Of a DNA stretch of 64,000 bases, positions 1 to 12,640 are shown piece by piece. Made by a program: the position numbers and the translations under genes. The notes beneath the pieces are model-generated. The model ran no database searches. It was not told the DNA's origin and was given only the letters and a program-made list of their open reading frames with translations. Origin of the DNA: Lumbricus rubellus. Taxonomy: Eukaryota; Annelida; Clitellata; Crassiclitellata; Lumbricidae. The DNA lies in NCBI GenBank assembly GCA_945859605.1, contig OX243815.1, forward strand, positions 25,212,613 through 25,276,612. Reading direction: 5' to 3'. Positions within the stretch are counted from its first letter, which is position 1. Each line of letters starts with the position of its first letter.

Positions 1-2240
1 CTGTGACTGAAAGCGATGCCTCCTCCTCATCCTCCTCCTCCTCATCCATCGGTGGGAGCATGCAGATGATTGCTATTGCTGCTGCTGCTGCAGAGTCTAT
101 TTCGGACGGCGATCAACGAAGTGCGTTTCACTTTCTCCTTCTCTGCAGCTAGTCATAGATAGAGAGACTTAGTTAGGACTGGAAACGTATGAAGACGTCG
201 TCGTCGTCAGCTGTGGCAGTGCTTGCAGTGGTCGTGAGGATCGTCACTATGTGGAAGTCATCGCATCTCCTTCTCTGGATCGGATTCATGACTGGTTTCA
301 TATCTGGATTGCACTCGAGTCGAGGTAGGAATCATATGCATGTATCATGTATGACTGTATGTAGTCATCTCTCGAAAAAGAGGTGCCACCTGCAGACTTC
401 TCTGATCTGAACAGTCTCATTGAAGAGGCGCTATACAAACTCACTTAATGAATACAATTCATACATTCACCGATATACAATAATTGTGCAGTTAATTTAA
501 AGTTGTTTTAATCTTCTGGGCCCTACCGAGCTGACAACAATAAGTCTTTGTATGAATTGTATCGATTGTGCGCATATCACTCTTTTAACTTGAGATAATG
601 GTTTCAACCTGTCCTGCACTTCTATATACATCAGCACGTTTTTTATCTAGCATCTGTCGACACATCTCACTCATCTTAAGATGAGACTCAGTAGGTTAAT
701 CGTTTTGGTCAAAACCTTCTATAGAGATAGACTCACGGATTGGATTCTTTACCAATGTGCAATCTCCACGAACGTCTTACAATCATATGGCCTCGTAACG
801 TTCATACAGTCGCTATGCGAATTGATTTTGAACTGGCGATCTTATTTTCTGAGTTGGCACATATGAAATTTGTGCCAGTAATTGCGATGCTCTAACATTA
901 ATGATTTGCCGACTTCGACTCGTGCGGTCTATGACAAAATAAACGAAGAAACGCAAAACGGATCGATGCTTCTGACCATAATGATGTTCTATGGACCAAA
1001 ATCCAAGCAAAGTGGCTGATTTGGTGTATAGATAGGCTACTGGAAGGTATATCCAACGCAACAAAACAAGGACAATAAAAAAATTGGAATGAAATAATTA
1101 ATGCCATGGCCAGGAGGCCAGACATTAATTTTTAGGCTATAACAGACGGCTTCGTAGTATAGCTGTCTGACTGTTACAACTAGCAGAGGAGACAGACTGA
1201 ACCGATTAGGTATACATTAGTTATTTTGCACTGTATTCTACATGATAATCCATAAAGCATTCTTTTCAGTATGCCTACTAGCTATTCAGAGGCGCTCTCA
1301 GCGTGGCGGCCAAGACTTCAAGCAGCGAAGGGCTGAATGTCACCCACCCCCAATAAGATCTTACTAAGGATATAGGAGGGAGGGGAGGTCATTCCACATA
1401 TAGAAGAGCCTACAGGCCCTACAATGGCTCGGTGTTGGGCCATGGAAACTCCGCCACTAGTTGTAATTTGCCAGTGCCAGTCCCAGGCCTGGATAAAGAA
1501 GAAGGGCAACCCTAATCATCTTTTTGTATGGCAGTGTTGTTAAAGAAAAACAAGCATGTTGCACCATGGTAGTCCTTGACTTCTTGCCAACGGAACTAGG
1601 AGATCAAGTCGATCAGCAGACCGGAGAGGGCGAGAAGAGACTGCGAAGAGGGGTTTGTGCATCAAGTCACAATGGCATTAGAGGTTAGGCGACTTGGGGT
1701 GCTTGAAGATATCTTGGGACAAGGCCACGGAGCTGGTGATGGACAGGGACGAGTGAAGGAGATGCGTTGACCGATGTGCAGACCTGTAGGGAGACGGGAA
1801 AGAAGTAAGTACAAAGTAAGTAAACGCCCAATGCATCTCTGCGTGAGGGCGCGTGCGGATGGCCGATCCCTTTACGATGATGCGGCTTATTTAAGAGATT
1901 AAAATCTCGGGCTAGGACTATTCGTACACGGGGATCTTAAATTGAATGATGCCCGTTCAAACGGACACATAAACGGGCATATAAATTATATAATGTGCAC
2001 TGCAGCAAAGGCAGCGATATAATACACGTGTAAATGCAATGGAAGATACTCTGAGGAGTACAGAACATGAGATGGAGCGACGAATTCGATTACGGAAATG
2101 ACAAGATAATAATAATGAGACACATAATAATTATTATTCGATCGATACAGATGTGTCTGATGAGAAACAACAGCAATGGCGATTGATGATAGCAATCTGT
2201 CTCTGAAGAATTGTTTGGAAGATGGTGGAGTAGGCGATGA
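1..2240. other. No confident gene; repeat remnants
   Basis: Apart from a Ser-run/Ala-run reading frame open at the left edge (about 3-152), which could be the end of an exon beginning outside the window, I see no supportable gene. A GGCGCTATACAAA motif near 427-439 is the kind of tail found on many SINE/LINE 3' ends. Around 1690-1770 a short stretch resembles the C-terminal end of a LINE polymerase, but it is too short to be sure. Confidence 0.4.
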
Positions 2241-2244
2241 TGGG

Positions 2245-2850
2245 CTCCTGTGTGTGTGTGTATTTATGTGTGTGTTTGTGTGTGTGTGTTTGTGTGTGTC
2301 TGCAACGTGTCTGTCTCTAACTGTCTGCCTGTCTATCTGTCTGCCTGTCTGCATGCCTATAACTGCCTGTCTGCCTATGACTGTCTATCGGTCTGCCTAT
2401 GACTGCCTGTCTGTCTCTGAATGCCTGTCTGTCTCTGACTGTCTGCCTGTCTATCTGTCTGCCTGTCTGCCTATGACTGCCTGTCAGTCTCTGACTGCCT
2501 GTCAGTCTCTGACTGTCTGCCTGTCTGCCTATGATTGCCTGTCTGCCTATGACTGTCTGCCTATGACTGCCTGTCTGCCTATGACTGTCTGCCTATGACT
2601 GCCTGTCAGTCTCTGACTGCCTGTCAGTCTCTGACTGTCTGCCTGTCTGCCTATGATTGCCTGTCTGTCTCTGACTGTCTGCCTGTCTATCTGTCTGCCT
2701 GTCTACCTATGACTGTCTGTCTGCCTACGACTGCCTATCTGTCTCTGATTGTCCGCCTGTCAGCCTCAGCCTGTCTGTCTTTGATTGCCTGTCTGTCTCT
2801 GTCTATCTGCCTCTGCTTTTCTGTCCCTAACTGTCTGTCTGTCTCCTTCC
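2245..2850. repeat. TG run followed by a CTGTCTGCC-type minisatellite
   Basis: A TG-rich run is followed by about 550 bp built from CTGT/CTGC/CTAT tetramers, arranged in longer units such as GCCTGTCTGCCTATGACT. Both strands stay open over long stretches because the repeat lacks stop codons, so the reading frames here are not evidence of genes. Confidence 0.9.
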
Positions 2851-3094
2851 TGGATGATTCAAATCCAAACAAACGCCACATCTTCTACATGTACATGTAT
2901 GTTCAATATAATCCGCTGTGCATATTCTGATGCCATTATCTACATCATTCCAGTGCACTAATTCTAATTATTTTTATTATCGATGCATAAGCAGAATCCA
3001 GGTGAATTCGGTCGAAATCCACGAGTGGGTGGGGAGCAATCCAGGTATAGACAGAATCAGAATATCGTCAGAGTCATACGAATTAGTTTTGATG

Positions 3095-3545
<451 letters not shown>

Positions 3546-3759
3546 CATCACTTCACGCTTGGATGGATTCTCTTGAGCAACAGAATTGCAATTATGAATT
3601 TGATTAATTGGATTTCATCAGCCGTGGCGATTTTTTTCGAGGTTGGATGCAGCGGCAGAAAAAAGAGAAGAATTGATGTGAAATAAGAGAGGGCGAGGAT
3701 TTGAAATGAAAATGATGTCCTGCTACTCATGCTGCTACTCATGCTGCCAATCATGCTGC

Positions 3760-3945
3760 CAATGATGATGATGATGATGACGACGACGACGACAAAGACG
3801 AAGATGATGAAGGTGAAGATGAAGATGATGATGAGGAAGAGGATGATGATGATGATGATGATGATGATGCTGATGATGATGATGGTGATGCTGCTGCTGC
3901 TGATGATGATGATGTTGTTGTTGCTGCTGCTGCTGATGATGATAC
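3760..3945. repeat. Second imperfect GAT/GCT trinucleotide array
   Basis: GATGATGAT tracts mixed with GACGAC and GCTGCT tracts. This is simple repeat with no coding support. Confidence 0.9.
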
Positions 3946-3949
3946 TACT

Positions 3950-5448
3950 ATACTGTCACAAATTTATAATAATGCCACTAATTAAAATAATAAGCCTTAT
4001 TCTGTTGTGTAAAAAAGTAAAGTAATCGTGGGAGTATCGAATTATTAATAACGAATAAGTAGAAATAATAACAGCGTTTCTCATGTAGCCTATCTCAATA
4101 GTATCTCATGTAGCGTCTTAATGAAGTGTGCCGGAAAGAAAAGAATCAATAAACTGAAGACTCACGGAAGGATAAAGACTCACGCTGCAGCGACGAATGA
4201 TGCGTGATGTTCTAAAAACAAACGGTGCAAAGATCAGACGAGAGGAGCATAGACTATAAAATATTATATATCTAAGAAGAAAGCAACACGGAACGAAAAA
4301 CATTCGACGGATAGCATGAAGCGGCATCAAGACGCTAGATATATTAGTTCATTTAATATCTTGTGCGTCTATAGGATCTATATCTACAGTGTTGCTAATA
4401 TTTTCTCTGTTTTTCTGTCTGTCTGCAGTTTCTTGTATAGCTGTCTTGCCTATATCTACAGGGAGTTGTGACCTCTAAGTGATCTGACGACTGACGTAAT
4501 TTAAAATTTGATAGTTTGGAGGATTAAGCGAGAGATGCGATGAGAGGGAGAATGACAGGACTGCGATTATGTTTTAGTCTATATGGACAGTCAGAGATGG
4601 AGAAAGAGACACATATTATGAAGAGGCAACAGAGTGCAAGAAGGAAGAAAAACGAATGATAGCGATGATACACAGTCAGAGGCCGCGGGTAGAATGACAG
4701 GGCGTCAGAAAAATGACAAGAGGGAAAGAGGGGATGATGTTATAAAGATAAAAAGAGCGATGTACTGAGAATCATAGGAAGATAATTAGGCCTACACGAG
4801 AGGGATCGAGACACGAGAGAGGGAGAGAGAGAAAACAAAGAACCGAGAAATTCAGTTTATGATAGAATGATTGAGAGGCGGCATCAAAGAATGGATAGAA
4901 ATACAGAAATAGAGTCTCTTCAATGTCATGTACATCAGAGAATGGCGCGGGAATTCTTTCCCGCAGCAAAATAATACCGCGATGCCGAAGAGAACAAAAT
5001 AACAATATCGGTCTTGTAGCGGCTGTAGCCTACGCCACGGTTATTGGCTTATATACAGTGTTGCGGTTGTAAGATACTGCCCGCGGTAATGGAGAATGAA
5101 CTGGCGATAAAACCGCGGTAATGGTGACTGTTATAGCTCTTTGAACTCCAATATTCAATGCGAACGAGGTTGTATTCAATATACAATGCAGATGCTTCTG
5201 GTTCGAGACTTTCTTCATTTTGGAAGCAGAAGGTCAATACGTGACCAATACTTGCAGGTGTGGACACTTAATTCCGGCCATTCCTGCAGTATTGCAGTAA
5301 CTGGTATATAAAGACATCGACAGAGAAGGGTGTTTTAAATAGTAAGGCTCATAGGCCTAATGGACGATCAACAGATTCAAGGCACTTGACATAGAAAAGA
5401 ATCGGTAACTGAACTCTGTTATTGGATGACCTAAACAAGCAGAAATAA
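3950..5448. other. Intergenic or intronic DNA, nothing recognised
   Basis: AT-rich DNA with scattered short frames. I see no gene or RNA here. A TAGGCCTA octamer lies at 4787. Confidence 0.4.
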
Positions 5449-5456
5449 CTAATAAA

Positions 5457-5827
5457 CAGGGCCGGATTAAGCAATGTCGGGGCCCTGTTCGGAAATTTTT
5501 GTGGGGGCCCTGTTCGGGAATTTTTGCGAAAATTTTTTAACATTTTAAATTTTTTTGTGAAAATCATACCATTTCATCATTTCATCCGCCAAAAAAGTTG
5601 ATGACTTTTTTTTCTTTCTTTTTTTTTGTTTTTAGTCATCCGTTGAAATTTTTTGGAAAATCGTACCATTTCATCCGCCCAAAAAGTGGATGACCTTTTT
5701 TTTTTTATTCATCTGCCGAAATTTGTTGGGAAAATAGTCGTGTAGCTGAAATTTGCAAAAAAAATTTTTTTTACACATTTGTGGGGGCCTCCGCCGAACA
5801 TGTTGAACATGCCTTAATCCGGCCCTG
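5457..5827. mobile_element. hAT-type MITE with 8-bp target duplication
   Basis: A 371-bp element starts CAGGGCCGGATTAAG and ends with its exact inverse CTTAATCCGGCCCTG. It is flanked by identical 8-bp copies CTAATAAA (5449-5456 and 5828-5835). An 8-bp target duplication and CAG...CTG ends are hallmarks of the hAT superfamily. The interior is T-rich and non-coding, so it would need transposase supplied in trans. Confidence 0.9.
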
Positions 5828-5835
5828 CTAATAAA

Positions 5836-6980
5836 TAGATAGCGTAAAACTTTGAATAACAACATTTTAAATTTTTATTTACTACCAGTCATTCGCAGAG
5901 TATAAGCCAGGGTTACAATTCAATCCTTTGTAGAATCGTTTCCATGGTGATGCTGAATAGGCCTACATGAGATGAAGACTTTGAGTTTTGAAGCTGCAAG
6001 CCTAAACAGTCAGACATAGGCTAATAGTCAGGATTTGGTTATCGCAAGCTTGAGTTAAGATAATTATATAGCCGAATCTGTTTTGTGCGCGTTTCATTAA
6101 CTCAATCAGCAAAACAAATAGCTTTGTAAACAAAATCAATATTTAAATTACTTAAATCTTTTTTGCAGGGAATGTGGTGTATTGCCCTGGAAGGATGGGA
6201 TTTGGATTATCATAAATAGGGTGGGGGATAGTTTCAAAACATGCGATGATTGGGTCACCTGCTTGTTCCGGCGTGGGAATGTCTGCTATATAGCTATAGT
6301 ATCGGTATGCATTATTTTGAATCCATTTTGTTAATGCAGTAGCGATAGGAAAACGTAATTTTTGACGCGTCTCCGTCTCCTTAGAAACGATGTCATCCTA
6401 TAGGATTTGAAAGATTACTCAGTTTTAAAGTGCAAAGCACACATAGCAATCGATTAACAGGCTATAATTGCTCTTAAACGGTTCTAATTTAGCTAAATTT
6501 CTGATGTATACGCCTAATATAGCCTAATATAATTTGTTCTTAATGGCACTTAACATCAAGTAGGCCTATAGGCCAGCGCAGAGAGCGTTTCTGAGTAGGT
6601 TCCTTGAAGAAGCGCTATATAAATCTTCTGAATCAATCAATCAACTTCTAAGAATTTTATATCACCATTTTCATGATACAAAAAAGTTATGAATCGTTGA
6701 ATCTTATAACGTGTAGTATGTCTACTGAAACTTGTTTCGCGACAACAGATTAATTAATGTGGCTGAATCAAATCCAACATGATGTGAGGAATCTTTTTAG
6801 TCTGCAGTCTGAATATATAATTGGAGATAGAATTACGAGTTCGATGTCAGAGTTGGCGGCAATTTTAGCAACAATTAATCTCTGTGGAAAATGAGATTCA
6901 GAGATTCCACGGAGAGATGTTCTTTGACACACACAGAGGAAGCTGCGGGCTTATGGAAATCTCCAGCCAGTAGTCAGCTA
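5836..6980. other. Non-coding DNA with a SINE/LINE-type tail
   Basis: No gene seen. At 6612-6624 the motif AGCGCTATATAAA, preceded by GAGCGTTTCTGAG and followed by a short (ATCA)n run, looks like the 3' tail of a SINE or LINE copy. Confidence 0.4.
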
Positions 6981-7039
6981 ATAGTAATTGGAAATTACGG
7001 TCGACGGGACTTTCAATCAAAATTTTATTGGACGTAACT

Positions 7040-7130
7040 GGGCAGCTATACTGCACCACCACCACCATAGCACCACCACCGCATCAGCAGCAGCAGCAGC
7101 AGCAGCAGCATCAGCATTTGAGCAAATGCT
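7040..7130. repeat. CAC/CAG trinucleotide tracts
   Basis: Short CAC and CAG runs that read as poly-His, poly-Ala or poly-Gln depending on frame. Confidence 0.8.
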
Positions 7131-7229
7131 CGGGAGAGACTTCGTTATCTGTAATTGCACCGTCGCTGCATGTTCGGCTGCTGCTGCTGCTGCTGTTGCA
7201 GTGCCATGCAATGCACCCGGTGTTCATTT

Positions 7230-7600
7230 GTCTCGTCGACTCGATCGAAGCCCCGATAGTCCTCGAAGGTCGGCCGGGGTCAAGTCTTGCGGCTCTTCTG
7301 CTGCCGCTGCTGCTTGTGGTGGACGGCCAGAGGAGAAGCCAGCGTCTACGACGGTGGAAGAGGAGCCCATCAATCGCCGTCGGCGGCGGCTGGGGCGGGG
7401 GCCGCGGGCCCGGGCGGGGGCGGTGGAGACTGACTCCTGTCTCTGTCGGTCGGTGGACGGCTGGAGCGACGACTCATTCGTCATCGGCGCCGCTTCTTCG
7501 TTAAGGCAAGACATGGCAATTACCCGTAACTGCGTTTCGTGACGACATTATGTGCTGCGCCGCAGATCCACCGCTGCTGGCGTCCCAACGAGACCAGGGC
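7230..7600. other. GC-rich, CpG-rich island with ambiguous coding potential
   Basis: A GC- and CpG-rich block (dense near 7370-7430) stands out from its AT-rich surroundings. Both strands are open: the minus strand reads 96 codons from an ATG at 7514 to 7224 in a Ser/Arg/Pro-rich frame, and the plus strand reads through as Ala/Arg-rich. It could be a first exon or promoter island, but I see no homology or clear splice sites, so I do not call a gene. Confidence 0.3.
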
Positions 7601-7660
7601 TGCTGCTGATGCTGATGCTGATGCTGCTACTGATGCTGTTGCTGCTGATGCTGGTTGATG
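7590..7660. repeat. GCTGAT repeat
   Basis: Imperfect CTGATG/GCTGCT hexamer array. Confidence 0.8.
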
Positions 7661-7954
7661 ATGCTGCAGAGCCAGGCACTAAATAACGGCCGTCGGAAAA
7701 CAATCATCTTCTCCTCATCGCCATCACTGCCCCACAGCAGTTTCACCAGCCTCTGCAGCTGGACGTAGGAGGAGGAGGAGGAGGAGGAGGGGGTGGAAGT
7801 TGGATGCGTACACCAGCATCCTCGAAAATCGCCGCAGGCTGCATGTCGAAGCCACTGTCGATGAAATGTGTATACCATCGATGAGAAATTTCTATACGCT
7901 ATGGCACTTAATGGATTCCATTGAGGAATAGATATATATACCAGCGTACATATA

Positions 7955-7999
7955 TAAATATATATAATTATATGTATATGTATATGTATATGTACATGT

Positions 8000-8030
<31 letters not shown>

Positions 8031-8031
8031 C

Positions 8032-8071
<40 letters not shown>

Positions 8072-8080
8072 ATGTATGTG
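7955..8080. repeat. TATATG microsatellite
   Basis: A nearly pure (TATATG)n array with a few variant units. Confidence 0.92.
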
Positions 8081-8774
8081 TATGTATGCACGTGTGAATT
8101 CGAGTGCAGGTCCTTTCAGTGCAATAGTGTGTCTGGACATGTCTGTCTTATTCGATGCTGCAGTGCATTCATTCATCGTCATGTTTGTACTTACACTTGA
8201 GACTAGAGTATATATTCATTCGTGCAGTTGCTTAACGCTACTGTATAATAGACTACCATGCATACTGCATATGCAATGCATACGTTGTCCATTATGTACG
8301 TCACGGATGTCTTTATACAAATGATATCGAACGGATATATGCATGACTTATTACATGTAGATTGCATTAACGAGTGCGAATGCAAAATGCGCTCCTCTCT
8401 ATGCAGCCTCTCTACCACAAACTATTGAAGACCATCAATAATTTATATTAGGTAAAGATTCGCCTCAAATGCGTCTCTTTAAATTTTAACCATATGAATT
8501 TGCAGAATATAACATCATCATTTTATGATCAGGCATAAAAGAGCAAAACTCATGGCAATACGATCTAAAATTCTAAATTCTGTATTTATTTGATTCTCAA
8601 AATGCATGTACCCGAATAACAACAAGTTTTACAGAAAAATCATCAGAATGGCCATTGACCACACAATAGACTATAGGCGATTCGGACATGTAAAGAGCGC
8701 TATATAAAATGCGAGGTGCATCATGCATACTTAGGTCTATATTCTGCAGACACAGTGTGTATTTTGGACCACAG

Positions 8775-8857
8775 TCGCTGCATCAAGTTACTTTACTTGA
8801 CGACGTTTGATGAATCGCTGCATCAAGTTACTTTACTTGACGACGTTTGATGAATCG
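8775..8857. repeat. Perfect tandem duplication of a 40-bp unit
   Basis: The 40-bp unit beginning TCGCTGCATCAAGTTACTTT is present at 8775-8814 and again at 8815-8854 with no mismatch that I can see, so the duplication is recent. Confidence 0.93.
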
Positions 8858-8997
8858 ATATAAAACGCAAAATTTCTGCCTGCGGCCAAAAGTAACGATT
8901 TTTCGTCAACGCCTATGGCAGTGAATTTCATCGATGCTTTGGTGTCGCATCTATAGATAGAATAGAGTGGCAGGAGGGGGAGGAGGGGTAACGGGGT

Positions 8998-9147
8998 CTG
9001 GTGTAAGAACGGCGTTCGCGTTGAACCGGGAGGGGAGAACGGGGCAACGACGCCTGGTGTAAGAGCTGCGCTCGCGTTGAACCAGGAGGGGAGAACGGGG
9101 CAACGACGCCTGGTGTCAGAGAGGGGCTCTCGCATTGAACCATGGGA
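8998..9147. repeat. 56-bp minisatellite, about 2.7 copies
   Basis: Units start CTGGTGTAAGA at 8998 and 9054, and a partial, more diverged third unit starts at 9110. The unit is GC-rich. Confidence 0.88.
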
Positions 9148-9300
9148 CTAATGGCCGTCATTTGTCGATCAAATTGACGTCGGCCACCGACCGGATAACA
9201 ACATTTATCCGACACATACGCATCGCAAGCACCACCAGCAGCACCAGCAGCATCAGCAGCAGCAGCAGCAGCAGCGGTGCATCGAGTCATCATCGGGTCT

Positions 9301-9510
9301 ATAGTGAAAGAAGAAAGAAGAAGAATAAGAAGGAGGAGGAGGAGGAAGAGGAGGAAGAGGAGGAGGAGGACGAGGACGAGGAGAAGGAGAAGGAGGAAGA
9401 GAAGGAGGAAGAGGAGGAGGAGGAGGAGAAGGAGGAAGAGAAGGAGGAAGAGGAGGAGGAGGAGGAGAAGGAGGAAGAGAAGGAGGAGGAGGAGGAGGAG
9501 GAGGAGTAGG
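9301..9510. repeat. Polypurine GGA/GAA tract
   Basis: About 200 bp with almost no pyrimidines on the plus strand, with internal repeats of an AGGAGGAAGAGAAGG type. It reads as poly-Glu, poly-Arg or poly-Ser in different frames and none of these is a gene. Confidence 0.93.
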
Positions 9511-9589
9511 AGGAGGAGACCCGGATGTTCACAGATGACCACTGCAGTGACCAAACTGAACTCAACGACATGCAGACTATAATATAATT

Positions 9590-9603
9590 ATATATGTGTA
9601 TGT

Positions 9604-9646
<43 letters not shown>

Positions 9647-9766
9647 TTATATGCAACCATATATAGACTACAATGTATTCTAAGAATAAGAAGAAGAAGG
9701 AGGAGGAGGAGGAAGAGGAAGAGGAAGAATAATGTAATGACGATGTATGCTGTATAAATATATGCA

Positions 9767-9797
<31 letters not shown>

Positions 9798-9925
9798 TAT
9801 GCCGATTATAAATATCTGGCAATGTATATATATTATGCGGTATATAAATATATGTCATTATATTTATATATACCGTATATAAATACACAGCAATGTGTAT
9901 ATATATATTATACCGTGCCTGGCCG
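9590..9925. repeat. TG/TA and AT dinucleotide tracts
   Basis: A (TG)n(TA)n tract near 9595-9650, a GAA/GGA tract near 9690-9730 and an (AT)n tract near 9763-9793, followed by AT-rich palindromic DNA. Confidence 0.85.
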
Positions 9926-10050
9926 CATATGATTATATACGCATATATTTATATATGAGGTAATTGGCATTATCTGGTCTGACGGTTTTGTAATGACGGT
10001 CGGTGGAGCTGAACAATGCCAACGGAATTCCTTTGAAGTGCTAAAGACAT

Positions 10051-10116
10051 TTGGGGGGCGGTGGGTGGGTCGGTGGGGGGGGGCGGTGTGTGTGGGGGGG
10101 GGGGTCGGACTGCATC
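10051..10116 (+). repeat. G-rich run, candidate G-quadruplex
   Basis: Several runs of three to eleven G separated by short GT spacers lie on the plus strand. This meets the usual G3+N1-7 pattern for quadruplex formation. Confidence 0.7.
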
Positions 10117-10397
10117 GCGTCGACGCGAAGCATCGACAATAACAAGCACGATGTGTAGTAATTGTGCAGACAGACGGAAAGACGTCTTCGTCGGCTAATA
10201 CTGGATCTTGAAGGGTCCTAATAATGTTGTGTTATAATGTTATACATCAATACATGTAGGCTGTGGAGACCAACAACGACTGCAGATTAAACGCTAGACA
10301 TGTATTGTAGTGACAATGTAGTGTAGGCTATGCACTATTGGGATGTCGTGCATGCTGTGTACTGTGTATATGCATAAATGGCTAAGCATATGGGAAA

Positions 10398-10520
10398 TGT
10401 AAAGGGAATAGGTGACTGAAAATAGGTGACGGGAAATAGGTGACTGAAAATAGGTGACGGGAAATAGGTGACTGAAAATAGGTGACGGGAATTGTGTGAC
10501 GGGAAATAGGTGACGTAATT
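10398..10520. repeat. AATAGGTGAC minisatellite
   Basis: About eight copies of GGGAAATAGGTGAC alternating with TGAAAATAGGTGAC, giving a 14-bp basic unit and a 28-bp higher-order unit. Confidence 0.9.
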
Positions 10521-10529
10521 ACTAATCAC

Positions 10530-12125
10530 TCTTCAATGGTTAAATTGCTGGGCTAGAAAACTCATTGTTCAATCTTAACCATCGTTTTCAGGCCCTCGGT
10601 TAAAAGATTATGATATGCAAGCTATGATTGAGAAAGGACGACCAATATTATTATTATCTTTATACTGGCATTGTCTGTACAATGTGTACATGTTGACTAC
10701 AGCCTACGCTTTACTCTTCGCATCTATTATAATAATAGTGGTTGGTTGTTCAGCCATTTAATATTTAAAGGCCGCAATGGTGATCATTATCATCATGATC
10801 ATGGTGATGATCATCTTTAACAGCATCGTAGTTGTCATGACTGTCCACAGAAGCAAAAGAACAACAACTGTATGTCAGCCGAATGTCAAGGATACCAAAT
10901 TTGCGAAAAATTTATAAGGCACCATGGTTGAAAGTGAGCCGGGTCTATTCTAGATCCGTGTCTGCGAACCGGCATTGACTTTCGTGACCTGCTGTTGCCA
11001 GGTCTCAGCCGGATTGCGTGTTATAACATATATAGGCTATAAATGAACGCATAGGAAACCCAAAAATCTACACGAATGACGAGATATTAGTGAAATTGTC
11101 ACAAGTTTTCGAAAATTGCGAGCGAATGATAGAAAAATGTTCTGGTTAAAGGAGTCTCGGTTCGTCCGCAAAACTCAGATCCGGCAACTTTTCAAAGCAC
11201 TTTCAGCTCTGAAAGCCGCCTCATAGCATTATTATAGCGAATCATTTGGCGGCGAAGATGCACATCGAAGGAGATGTTAATTATAGCATAGCTATATAGC
11301 ATATAATTATATTCCTAATTGTAACGCCTAATAGTTTAATTTGCCTTATCCGATTTAAATTAGCATGCAGCTGTATCATTGGTTATAACACTGTCAACGG
11401 TGCAAAAGAACTAGAAATCCAGTTTGGTGCGAGAAATACGAGAGACTAATAAATGCGAGACTGGTTCTTAACATTTGGACTTTAGTCTTGAACTGCAGAC
11501 GTCTGCATGCAATGGACGAGTATGCTACAACATCTCAAGTAGCAACTGCAGGAAAATGCGCCGTTCGTGACTTGAAATAGGATCAGATTAATTTAATAAG
11601 AGAAGATGAATGACCTGAACTGCCAGTGCCTTTCAAATCTTCGCATATGTCAGCGTCACACAGATCTTTCGAAGTGAAACCATCTTTCATTCGTCGTATA
11701 CTATAGCTTATATGTTTTAAAAGCAAAATCAGCAAATTAAATTCTTTGGTTAAGATCTATTCTAGAGGTAACTATTTCCGGGCGCCCACCGCCCATGCAT
11801 GGCGTGTGTCACTGCTGTAAAGTGCTGTACCACTATTACAATCCAAACTGCTAACTTCTATAGCGCCAGTATTGTAGTACGCTTCAAGTCACTTTTCTCA
11901 ACTTCAAGACATGCAGTGATTGTGGCTTCCATAGATGCCAAATTAGCCAAAGATCTTATGTGTATTAGCCCACCGCCGTAATCCTATATAATATGAACAT
12001 CTCTGTGAAAGTTAACTTTCGCATTGCTTCAGTTTTCTCACAAGTAATTAAGCCTATGACATCTATTTCAAGTGCATGCGTTATTGTTGGTGAAGATGCC
12101 ATTCGCTCATGCATGATATGGCGCT
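10530..12125. other. Non-coding DNA, nothing recognised
   Basis: AT-rich DNA with no convincing gene. A short palindromic ATCATGATCATGGTGATGAT stretch lies near 10788-10812. Confidence 0.4.
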
Positions 12126-12131
12126 AAAAGA

Positions 12132-12640
12132 ATGTCATTCATGGCTGAACAACTTCACTGGCTTCCACTCTCAGCTCGTATACCATTCAAAGTTCTTATT
12201 TTGATTCTCAGGTCTCGATTGTGTCTTGCCCGGAAGTATCTTTGTGCCACGAAGTATCTTTGTGCCCCGAAGTATCTTTGTGCCCCGAAGTATCTTTGTG
12301 CCCCGAAGTATCTTCGTCCCATTTCTGCCACTTCGCAGCGTCCTCTTAGGTTTTCTGATCGGCTTGACTTCTTTGTTCCTCGCTTCAGGACCACCATGGC
12401 TCAATCCAGATCATTTGCCTGCATTGAACCCTCGATATATTCCTATGGAATAGACTTCATCCCCATCAGTTCGCTCTGTCATCCTCTATAGTAGTCTTTC
12501 CTCGTCTTTCTCTCGTCTAAAATCCTGCTTTTCTCTCTGGGTTGTACGCATGCACTGGGAGCGCTTCTGAAATGCTCTTGCTACAGTTCGTTCGTTCATC
12601 CATTCATGCAGTGTCATTCAAATCGATTTAGTCCATTTTA
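12132..12640 (+). pseudogene. Non-LTR retrotransposon (CR1/L2-like) 3' fragment
   Basis: The frame beginning near 12150 reads QLHWLPLSARIPFKVLILIL, the segment that follows the reverse transcriptase core in CR1/L2-type LINEs. Downstream, in shifting frames, come the usual Arg/Ser-rich and Phe/Pro-rich remnants. A 3' tail with GGGAGCGCTTCTGAAA follows near 12560. The piece is 5'-truncated and frameshifted, so it is a dead copy. An 18-bp unit (GAAGTATCTTTGTGCCCC) has expanded to five tandem copies inside the old reading frame (12233-12322). A related tail lies near 45690-45870. Confidence 0.65.
12233..12322. repeat. 18-bp tandem repeat, five copies
   Basis: Five units of GAAGTATCTTTGTGCCCC with one or two differences, inside the LINE fragment. 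Being 18 bp, the unit keeps all frames open on both strands, which explains the overlapping open frames here. Confidence 0.93.

Noticed and set aside
7028..7504. A signal-peptide protein in the GC-rich island
   Set aside because: The Leu run comes from CTG repeats, and no splice sites or conserved domain support it.
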